From positions 1,364,001 through 1,428,000 of the forward strand of contig JAGTJL010000016.1 of NCBI GenBank assembly GCA_020746875.1: a stretch of DNA of 64,000 nt. Direction: 5' to 3'. Positions within the stretch are counted from its first letter, which is position 1, and each line of letters opens with the position of its first letter. The DNA is from Rhexocercosporidium sp. MPI-PUGE-AT-0058 (Eukaryota; Ascomycota; Leotiomycetes; Helotiales). The notes under the pieces are model-generated. The model ran no database searches, was not told the origin of the DNA, and was given only the letters and a program-made list of their open reading frames with translations. This document shows, in pieces, positions 56,195 through 64,000 of the stretch. Made by a program: the position numbers and the translations under genes.

Positions 56195-56785
56195 TCTCCG
56201 GCACAACGTAACAAAGCTTCACACAGAGGCTCGATCTTTAAATATTAATTACCTCTGCTTTCAGTAGAGCTAGAATCATCTATGCCTAGCAATCTTCTAT
56301 GAACTTTGAACTGCGTACTTGGACTATTCAGAGAATCTTACAGCTAATCTCAACTGCCAATTGTCTCAAATGCTTATTTTCATGTGGCTTTTTCGGATAC
56401 TGAGGCCCATTCACTTGATTCACGAGCCAAGGTACTGGGGTGCCATATTAGTGACGAAATGAATAAATTCGACCAGTACAAAAGCTAGAATATTGTGCAG
56501 CAAAAGAAGCCAATCAAGAAAAGAGAGAATGTATACAGATTGGATATTTTGAGGCAGTAAGTCCTGCTTAGGAGAACCACAATGTCTGCTTGGGATTTTT
56601 CTGATGTCAAAAGAACGCCTGGTTACTTGTGAAGTTAAGACCGTGTCACTAGTGCCCGGGCTTACAGTATTTAGCGTGGTTTGGAGCTTTAATTCGAGAT
56701 CGGAACTTCTATTCAGACAACCAGAGCTCAGCAATGTAATTGCCACTGGCTATTCGCGATCAGCGGTGGCAAATCGTCTCAAATA
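56195..56785. other. Intergenic region, island border
   Basis: No gene is seen in about 590 nt, which holds the 3' flank of the large gene and the promoter of the DUF3807-type gene. A minus-strand frame at 56420-56746 has no features. Confidence 0.45.
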
Positions 56786-57450
56786 TGGCATCCATCGCGA
56801 TATCGCAGGCAAGTATTACTCCGTGAACCACATAGAACTTGCTGACTTTTAGGCAGGATGACCTCTCATCTTTCCACGCGACCCATTTCTCCACGAGCTC
56901 CGTTTCTCACTTTTCAGAGCACTTCCTCGGTCCCGTAGAAGAGGCATACTACGAAGAAGAAGCCGACGATGGTCTAGGGTACTACGAAGATGGTGTCAAA
57001 CGAACCTTGACCGACGAGCAGATTGCGATATTCAGACATTCCGAGATCGAAGCGCTACTGCGGGAGCGACGCCATGCAGCAGAGGAGAAGGAACACCAGG
57101 ATACGTACGAGACGGAAGAATTTATATCTGTGAAAGGAGATGTGCAGATTCAGGACCCTGTTCTGGAAGACGTGGAAGACGGCGAGCTTGAGGAGGAAAG
57201 TCCTGCCAGCACTGCATCCACCCCAGTACCTTCGAAACCCGAGCAGCGCATGACGAAGAAGGAAAAGAAAATACAGAGGGCAAAGCAGCTGGGTTTTTTC
57301 AAGCAGCACGTTAAGCCTGATTTGCGGAAGAGGACTTGGGACAAGGTTGATACTGGACTGGGTAGTCTGGATTACGATGAAGACGAAGGCGGACACAATA
57401 AGGCTTTGATGAAGCCAGCACAGCGGCGACGCATATCCTACGATGATTGA
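56786..57450 (+). CDS. DUF3807-type conserved fungal protein
   Basis: Exon 1 is only 24 nt (56786-56809, MASIAISQ). The intron begins GCAAGT after CAG and ends GGCAG at 56856, a GC-AG intron of 47 nt. Exon 2 (56857-57450) completes 205 residues. No GT donor nearby gives the right phase. The text SQDDLSSFHATHFSTSSVSH, then DGLGYYEDGVKRTLTDEQIA and IFRHSEIEALLRERR, is the DUF3807 family pattern as I know it. The C-terminal half is acidic, then Lys/Arg-rich (RMTKKEKKIQRAKQLGFFKQ), suggesting a nuclear or RNA-linked protein. Function is unknown. A gene caller limited to GT-AG introns would misplace the start. Confidence 0.82.
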
Positions 57451-58297
57451 GAGTCATTCTTCTACAACTTGAGAGCAGTTTTGGCAGTACGCGGACATTT
57501 CAGCTACTCTTGCTTCGCCCCATTAGCAAAGCATACCTACAAATCCAAAGCGAAAGCACACAGGCAATCCAGGTATGTTGTCATAACCATCTTCGATCAG
57601 TTCCCTCTCGCAGAAGTCAAATGATGAAAACCAAATGTATCGTCATCCTTAGTCTGAACCCCAGAAGAGCTTCAACCATCACCGTCAGTTGGGATGTTTA
57701 TTGCAATTCGGGTCTTTGATGAAACAACAATCTTCTCTCTGAAAATCTTCACGTTAACTCTCACAAGAATCAATTCGGCTCTACAAGTGCACATGCTAAC
57801 ACATGAACCTATCAAGGATCCTCGAACAGAAGTTGAATCACCCATACCCTTGGACTGTTTTCGATTCCCAGAATCCCGAACAGGGAGACTCAACCTCCCT
57901 TGTATGTGCTACAGGCGCGGCCAGCAATGGAACACTTCATTTAGAGGTATTCATGGACCGGGACTCTCCTGGTCCAGGTGTCCCGAGATCTAACCTCGCA
58001 AAATATTCGACATTCTGTGAGGAGCGTCTTATAAAGAGTCAAGAAGTTTGGCTTCGAAGTTGGTAGCAGTCTTTACCAAAGACTATGTGAGAGCCGGCAT
58101 ATGATCAGCAACTTGGAGAACCATGTCAATTCATGACTCGTTGCATGGATTTGTGTAGGTGGAGTTAATAGCTGTGATGTGGTCACGAGGCTGTATGTCA
58201 GCCTCGTCATCCTCGAGCTATAGCTAGTAGATAAGCGTAAAATACGAGTAACCTCCTGCAACCTCAATATTCCCTTCACGAAGCCTCTTTTTCCAGA
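57451..58297. other. Intergenic region
   Basis: No gene is seen in about 850 nt. Overlapping short frames occur on both strands (57694-57993 plus, 57672-57893 minus) without domains. The right end is the leader of the ANCHR-like gene. Confidence 0.45.
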
Positions 58298-59448
58298 ATG
58301 AGTGACCCTCCGAGCTACGATCAACATCTTCTCGACCGCTTGAACGCACTCAGAAAATCAAGCGTCGAATTTGACCCCTCCAAGTAAATCCACATTCCTA
58401 GACGTCACATCACATACTGAACATCACTAGACCCAAACCCATCTCTCCCGCAGTAACAACACCAGAAACAGACCTCTCTGCTCGTCTAAGGAGTCTTCGA
58501 AACGGCCCTCTATCATCCTCTCCATCTCCATCTCCAGTCTCAAAACTTCAACAAAGCAAACCCGCCACCAGTCCAGATCCGGTCTTCCCATCGGCGCCAG
58601 CTGAAGACCCCGACCCTCTCCGTGACCCATTCAACACAGACAATAAAACCCTCGATGAACTCCTCGCCGATCTAGGACCGGAGGACCAATGGACTCTCAA
58701 TCCTGACGATCCAAAAGACATCCAGAAATTGCTCGATGAAGCTAAGGGGGCCTTACCCCGCGATGGAGAAGCCAAGGTTGAATCTAAGGACCTGGATCAT
58801 GAAGATGATTCAGAAGGCAAGGCAAGGCGGCCTGATAGACAGTATCTGACTAGAGATCTGGATATGTCAGCTTTTGCCCTCGATGATGGGGAACCTGAGG
58901 ACAGAGGCAAAGGGAAGGGGCGGATGGATCTCGAGCAGGAATCACGTGAAGCGCAAGACATCGTAGCGAGGATCTTGGATGAAGTTAACTTGGAAAGGGC
59001 GACTGAGCCAAAGGAAAAAGAAGAGAGTAGCACATCTTCTGAACGATTGAAGGAGAGCGCGTCAGAAGAAAGTAGCGGTCTATTCCTCCCCTCAGCACCA
59101 TCCGCCCTCCCCGAGCCTGTCGAAACCAGCAAGAAGTCTCTCGATTTTGAATCGGATATAGCAGCACGAATGTCAGCTCTCTCCGGTCTCTCTACGAATT
59201 CTCTAGGTCTACCGTCGGCACCTACGTTCAAGCCGATTGATAAACCTATCAAGGGCGTGATGAAGAAGTTCCCGGATGAGGAGGTTGATAGTTGGTGCAT
59301 CATCTGCCAGGATGATGCTACGGTCAAGTGCATGGGCTGTGATGGAGATCTGTACTGTGCGAATTGTTGGAAGGAGGGGCATATGGGTCCTGATGTTGGG
59401 TATGAGGAGAAGACTCATAAGTGGGTGAAGTATAGGAAGCCAAATTAA
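58298..59448 (+). CDS. ANCHR/ZFYVE19-like zinc-binding protein
   Basis: Two exons (58298-58383 and 58431-59448) flank a 47-nt intron and give 367 residues. The N-terminus DQHLLDRLNALRKSS and a second block TDLSARLRSLRNG each fit the MIM1 pattern (L-x-x-RL-x-x-L-K/R) that binds MIT domains such as Vps4. The middle is acidic and disordered with one helical block (AQDIVARILDEVNLER). The C-terminus has a B-box-like zinc site: CIICQDDATVKCMGCDGDLY, CANCWKEGHMG and THKWVKY. This arrangement matches ANCHR (ZFYVE19), the abscission/NoCut checkpoint regulator that holds Vps4 back at the midbody, although the FYVE finger of the animal protein is absent. A role in ESCRT-linked septation is inference. 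Confidence 0.8.
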
Positions 59449-59580
59449 GTCTCGATTTTATCCTCTTGCAATCATTCAATGTATCTTGGCTTCAGAAGCT
59501 GCTTAAGTAGTAGAGGACACTGCACTGGTCGGAGCACCATTAGAGCGCCTCATATAAAATAAAATAGGTATCATTAACGA

Positions 59581-60513
59581 CTAGGTGCCCTCCAGAATGA
59601 CCTTCACAAACCCTTTCCTCACCAACTCCTCCTTTAAATCATGAACTCTAAACTCCTCCCACCTCACCAACCTAGCAGAAGCCCTCGCCATCATCAAATC
59701 CACCTCAACCTCCTCTTCACCCAACACCTCTCCCCACCCCCCTCCATACTCAACCCCCTCAGCCCTATCTAAACCTAGTTGATCAACCCCCTCCATTTTC
59801 TCCCTCGCCTTCTCCTTCCTCCTCTCCATAACCCCTAAGACCCACCCCAACAAGCCCTGATTCCCGCCCTGATACGTCGTCTCAACCACAATCCGACTAT
59901 GGAACAACACACTCCTCTTCTTCCCTCCCCTCATCCACTGTAATTTCACAATCGCTTGTAAAGGCTGCATACGTCTCGACCACCTATTCTCACACAGTTT
60001 CCATAAATCACCTAGTCGAAATCCGGAAAGGAAATGCATGACGCTCCTTCGCTCGTAGTAGCTCCTATCACGACCGACTTCAATCGTCTCTTTAACTCTC
60101 GCTCGCGTGATGAGAGGGAGGCCAGTTAGAACTAGCATGCGTCTCCAACTTGCGTTCTCGAAATTGAATTTTTCGAGTGGGGTCTTCTCTCGAGCTTGTT
60201 GCGATACTGATGGATCGATACCGAGCGACGCACCAGCGAGATCAGGATATTGGCGTTCGTGACGCGGGAATTGGAGATAGAGTGGAAAAGACTCTTTTTC
60301 TTGGAGGAAAGGATGGAGAGATGTGGGGATTTGTTGGTGGGAGGGATGCATGTAGAGGATGCGGAGGAGGGAGGGTGTAGTGAGGATCGTGGTGTGCCAT
60401 GTTTTGCAGACGAGGGTTGCGTTGATGAGGAGGTCTGTGAAGGGGAGGTGGGAGAGGATTGCTATAAGGAGTTCGGGGGTGGAGAGGGCGTTTTGGGTGG
60501 ATGTTGTGGTCAT
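59581..60513 (-). CDS. F-box protein
   Basis: This is an intronless frame of 310 residues from ATG 60513. Residues about 8-50 (NALSTPELLIAILSHLPFTD, then NATLVCKTWHTTI, LTTPSLLRILYM) form an F-box, which binds Skp1 and places the protein in an SCF ubiquitin ligase. The rest has no WD40 or LRR pattern. It contains FNFENASWRRMLVLTGLPLI and VMHFLSGFRLGDLW, a layout common in ascomycete F-box proteins with an unknown substrate domain. It ends 130 nt from the 3' end of the ANCHR-like gene (convergent). The C-terminal third is Glu/Gly/Arg-rich. Confidence 0.82.
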   Translation of the reverse strand: MTTTSTQNALSTPELLIAILSHLPFTDLLINATLVCKTWHTTILTTPSLLRILYMHPSHQQIPTSLHPFLQEKESFPLYLQFPRHERQYPDLAGASLGIDPSVSQQAREKTPLEKFNFENASWRRMLVLTGLPLITRARVKETIEVGRDRSYYERRSVMHFLSGFRLGDLWKLCENRWSRRMQPLQAIVKLQWMRGGKKRSVLFHSRIVVETTYQGGNQGLLGWVLGVMERRKEKAREKMEGVDQLGLDRAEGVEYGGGWGEVLGEEEVEVDLMMARASARLVRWEEFRVHDLKEELVRKGFVKVILEGT

Positions 60514-60942
60514 TTTGGTTAGGGATGAGAGAGGAGAGGAAACGAAGTGAAATGATGTGGAGTGTAATAATTCAAGGTTGAATCCTCAGCCTTGGGTGTG
60601 CTTTTACGCCCGAGACTCTGCATGGCAGACAAGGCTGAAGATACGTACAGGACCGAATAGTGCCTATGCTATGATATCGTTTGATGGCTTCCTTTAGCCG
60701 GCCCAGTAAGATTCAACCTTGACCTTAGGTGTGGGTAGCTTCAGACGATAGGGAAATCATCGCAATACATTGTCAAACTACAATTTAATCCGATCATACA
60801 TCTTTATCGTATACATTTTAAAGTCCCTTTGGTATACCCAGCGCCAGTGCCGTCCCATCCCACCCCCAGAAGACCCGAATCGATCCAAACCCATGTACAA
60901 GTAACAGACGACAACTCGAAAATCTTTAGTATCCATTCTCAA
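60514..60942. other. Intergenic region (F-box promoter / LMBD1 3' flank)
   Basis: No gene is seen in this stretch, which includes the F-box gene promoter. It is moderately A/T-rich near 60770-60820. Confidence 0.45.
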
Positions 60943-62784
60943 TCAGTCATCAGCGTCGCCATGACCGTTGTCCTCTCCACGAATACCCCGTCCTGCGGCT
61001 CCGGCAGTGTTCTTCGGCTTGCCGCGAATGTCTTGCCATGTAGCACCAAATCGTCTTCCGGTGCTGGCAAGGAGACCTTCCTCTTCATCCACCTCGGCAT
61101 CCTCGTCAAGTTCGCTGAGGTTGAGCTTTGGTGTACGGAATAGCGATGTGATAAAAACAATCAAGAAGACTGCAAGGAAGACGAATTGCGCCCAGAAAGT
61201 CAATGCACCAAAGAATGAAAAATTGATGGTGACCCTGTTTAGAAAGGTGGTAACAACAGTGGGTGTACAGACGTGCTTGGAACCTTCGCCTGACGAAAGC
61301 TCGGAGCAAGGCTTCACTAGTTCCGGGTGTTTGGAGCAATCAGGCTGATCACCTGGAAATCTGGTGGGGTGACTACAGAAAGTCTGAGCACCATAGATTG
61401 CGTACTGTGGAGCAACCATCATAGCAATCGAATAGTTGATCGCCAACATGATCAAAGTCAGCATGACAGTTGCCACGAGCATTGCCTGTGGTGAAGTATG
61501 GCCCTTGCGAATCTCGAATAGCTTAACCCAGAGGAATCGGATACCGATAGTGGCGATACCTGCAACTGAGCTGCTGAAAAAGAAGAGTACCAATAGTAGC
61601 ATCAAGACGTAGTCAATAGGGAAGACTCTTGAGGCTTGAACGAAGATCCAATTGACTGGTTGGAAAACATTGATACTAGCTTGCGTTAGCATAGTGCCAC
61701 AAGCGGACGACGAGTACGCTTACCTTCCCAAGATGTAGCCACAGTGTTGCTTGCAAATCGAGTTTTTGGCCTTGTCGATTCCAGTAATCAACATAGATAC
61801 CCAAATCACGATTGCGAGGACTAGAAGCAGGATTCCTCCAATAAGCTTCAATGGCCTAAAAACGGCACAAACCTTAGTCCATGATCGGACAATAAAGCTC
61901 TTCCCTTCACCTTGTGCCTCTGCAGCAAGGCGTTCCCGGCGGACGAGAGTGCGCTCCTCACGGACCAATGCCTCAAGTTCTCGTTGGTCCTTGGCTGGCA
62001 TTCCACCATCACGGCCAACATTGCGCCCCTCGAGTTGACGCTGTCGTTCCCGGTTCTGCTCCAAAGCTGTCGCTGTTGTTTCGGAGAGCTGCGGAGCACT
62101 GATAGATGGCGCCGACTTGATGAACGAGATTGGAAGGAGTGCGAAGCCGGCAGCCGTATACAAAATGTATAGGAGCGTGCCCAAGGATATGAGCAATCCA
62201 AGTGCGAAGGTCAATGCCCGCACTCCGTGGTTCTCTACTAGGAGGCGCTTGAAGTAGTCCAGATCATAGTGAGCACCCTTGCGGTCCTTTGCAACCGGCA
62301 CGAAAAATCCGACGAGGAACAGGATGACTACAAGGACGACAAATATAACGGTGTACTTTAAGGCTCCCAGGAATCTCTGACCGAAGCTCTGAGAGCCTTC
62401 CTCATCTTCGACATCGTCGTATTCTTCGTAAAAGAAGTACGTAAATGGAACCACGAGCAGACAGAGTATAGCGTCGAAGCTGTATAGACTATAATAGACA
62501 ATCTTGAGCGTAACCAGAATCCTGTGCACTGCCTCTGGGGTTGCCCAATCCTTCTTGGCTCCAAGCTTTGTGGAAGTTGTAGAGCTCACAAGTGCAATGT
62601 CGACTGGTAGGAGGAGGACCGTTGCCAACAATGAGGTCAGCGTTATTATGGTGACTGTTGAAACAAGCGCAGAGCGGTCTCGCGGAGTTTGGTAGGTGTA
62701 GGTAAAGATGGCGGCGATGAGTGCTACGAGTCCTACTGCGACTGCGTATGCGACCCAGATAAATGCCATCTGGATAAGAGCCAT
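60943..62784 (-). CDS. LMBD1-family lysosomal/vacuolar cobalamin transporter-like protein
   Basis: Two exons (61724-62784 and 60943-61675) flank a 48-nt intron with CTAAC branch and give 597 residues, the usual fungal length. There are about nine hydrophobic helices: five before and several after a long charged cytosolic loop ([13 protein letters not shown] then [20 protein letters not shown]). The first helix block ([20 protein letters not shown]), the [12 protein letters not shown] motif and [20 protein letters not shown] are characteristic of LMBRD1-type proteins, annotated in fungi as probable lysosomal cobalamin transporters. Since most fungi do not use B12, the real substrate or partner may differ. 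It acts in the vacuolar or endosomal membrane. It is divergent from CFT1 across 505 nt. Confidence 0.93.
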
Positions 62785-63289
62785 ACTGGGTGGTTGTAGG
62801 CCTCTTCAGAGGGGTATCGGTTGGTGGAGTCCGTGGATTGATCTGATTGTAACGCGTGGTTAGCTATGGTCGAACGACATCTGCAAGCAGCAGACAAATA
62901 TGGCGAGCAGAACTGGGCTACTCACAAGAAGAAGAATCCTGTCCTTCTCTGCAATCTAGTTGACGTATTCCGAATGATGGTTGTGCGGGGGAAGGCTCTG
63001 GGAGGAAGAGAGAAATGAGGAGGAGTTGGTTGGAGCTGCACTAGATTTCTGACGTAGCTGGTGCATCGAGTAAACAGGGATCTTGTGAATGAGAGTGAGA
63101 GTGAGAGCTCTGGAGCTCCAGATCGAATCCCTGCTAAACAATGCGGGCGCTAGCGGCGATCGCAGAACAACCAGCGGAGGGACAGACATTTAAATCAACA
63201 AGACAACACCACAACCCCACAACCCCACGAACCTGCGCAGTTGAATCAAAATCCGAGGATATGCGGCGCGCTGATCGACGACTGCCATA
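62785..63289. promoter_or_regulatory. Bidirectional promoter LMBD1 / CFT1
   Basis: The 505 nt between divergent starts contain a GAGAGT-type purine repeat (about 63088-63108) and a CCACAAC repeat (about 63211-63231). No gene is seen; a 77-codon minus-strand frame is low-complexity. Confidence 0.45.
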
Positions 63290-64000
63290 ATGCAATGCTA
63301 TACGGAGCTGACACCTCCAACAGCTGTCACACACTCTCTGAACCTCCCCTTCATCTCTGCTGGCGCAAACAACCTTATTGTCGCCAAAACCTCCTTGCTT
63401 CAGATATTCACGACCAAGATTACCTCAATTGAAATCGAAAGCCCACAGAACATCCAGAAGCAAAATGATAAGTGGGACCCAACGGTCAACAATGGAGACG
63501 GGCTGGAGGCATCTTTTATTGGGGGAGACTCACTACTGCGTCCCGATCGCGCGAAAAGAACAAAGCTAATACTCGTGGCCGAATACACATTGTCCGGAAC
63601 AATTACATCGCTTGCGAGGATAAAGACAGTTTCTTCGAAGTCTGGGGGTGAAGCGCTGTTGGTTGGATTCAGGGACGCGAAGCTCAGCTTGGTGGAATGG
63701 GATCCTGCAAGGCCAGGAATCTCGACAATCTCGATACACTTCTACGAGCAAGATGATCTCCAGCGGAGTCCATGGGCGCCCAGCTTGAAAGAATGCGTGA
63801 ATGAGTTGACCGCCGATCCGAGGAGCAGATGCGCAGCGCTAAAGTTTGGGGGTCGGAATCTGGCTATTATTCCTTTCAAGCAGGATGATGAAGACGTCAA
63901 CATGGATGACTGGGACGAGGATATTGATGGGCCTCGTCCGGCTGACCAGGCGATCTCCAAAGCTACAAACGGCGTTAATGGCAAGGAGGGCACACCATAT
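63290..64000 (+). CDS. CFT1: Cleavage factor Cft1 / CPSF160, N-terminal part
   Basis: From ATG 63290 the frame stays open for 237 codons to the window edge. The start [20 protein letters not shown], then [20 protein letters not shown] and [14 protein letters not shown], is the conserved first beta-propeller of Cft1/CPSF160. [17 protein letters not shown] and [16 protein letters not shown] continue it, with an acidic insert ([16 protein letters not shown]) typical of the fungal form. Cft1 is the scaffold of the mRNA 3'-end cleavage and polyadenylation factor and helps read the AAUAAA-type signal in the nucleus. The full protein is about 1,400 residues, so some 1,150 lie beyond the window. No intron is needed in the visible part. 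Confidence 0.95.
   Translation, partial: MQCYTELTPPTAVTHSLNLPFISAGANNLIVAKTSLLQIFTTKITSIEIESPQNIQKQNDKWDPTVNNGDGLEASFIGGDSLLRPDRAKRTKLILVAEYTLSGTITSLARIKTVSSKSGGEALLVGFRDAKLSLVEWDPARPGISTISIHFYEQDDLQRSPWAPSLKECVNELTADPRSRCAALKFGGRNLAIIPFKQDDEDVNMDDWDEDIDGPRPADQAISKATNGVNGKEGTPY

Overview
The window is nuclear DNA of a filamentous ascomycete (Pezizomycotina). The genes carry many short GT-AG introns of about 45-75 nt, often with CTAAC/CTGAC-type branch sites. They encode fungal-type proteins: Atg14, Pex13, HET-domain proteins, a TOS1-like wall glycosidase, an LMBD1 transporter and Cft1. The protein style suggests Leotiomycetes, but that placement is inference. I rebuilt the multi-exon genes by hand from splice sites and reading phase. 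All coordinates are from this strand, and CDS spans include introns.

Region 1 (1-38.7 kb) is ordinary housekeeping and metabolic territory. In order it holds: the 5' end of a MARVEL-like membrane protein; RNA polymerase III subunit RPC34; a five-exon cyclophilin A; an ENTH (epsin-type) clathrin adaptor; an NCS1 purine/cytosine-type permease; a GNAT acetyltransferase divergent from a PaiB-like FMN-binding protein; the peroxisomal importer Pex13; an NmrA-like NAD(P)-binding protein; a fungal four-helix membrane protein; a pair of secreted wall proteins (TOS1-like and Asp f 4-like); a 4.9-kb stretch with no recognisable gene; autophagy factor Atg14; and a divergent acidic protein of unknown function.

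Region 2 (38.7-56.2 kb) is an accessory, decaying island. It holds a MITE with perfect 44-bp terminal inverted repeats and TA target duplication, a second inverted-repeat element flanked by TAA, and a Ty1/copia gag relic. It also holds a dual-specificity phosphatase with a nonsense codon, an apparently intact short-chain dehydrogenase, and a HET-domain plus ankyrin-repeat gene broken by one missing base. After these come an antisense ankyrin pseudogene, a second HET gene with three in-frame stops and a frameshift, and a large intronless 748-residue protein I do not recognise. This looks like a birth-and-death zone for incompatibility (fungal innate-immunity-like) genes and is the most interesting part of the window.

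Region 3 (56.2-64 kb) returns to conserved genes: a DUF3807-type protein with a GC-AG intron, an ANCHR/ZFYVE19-like protein, an F-box protein, an LMBD1 cobalamin-transporter-type membrane protein, and divergently the start of CFT1 (CPSF160), which runs off the window.

There is no sign of operons, CRISPR arrays, rRNA, or a complete tRNA gene.
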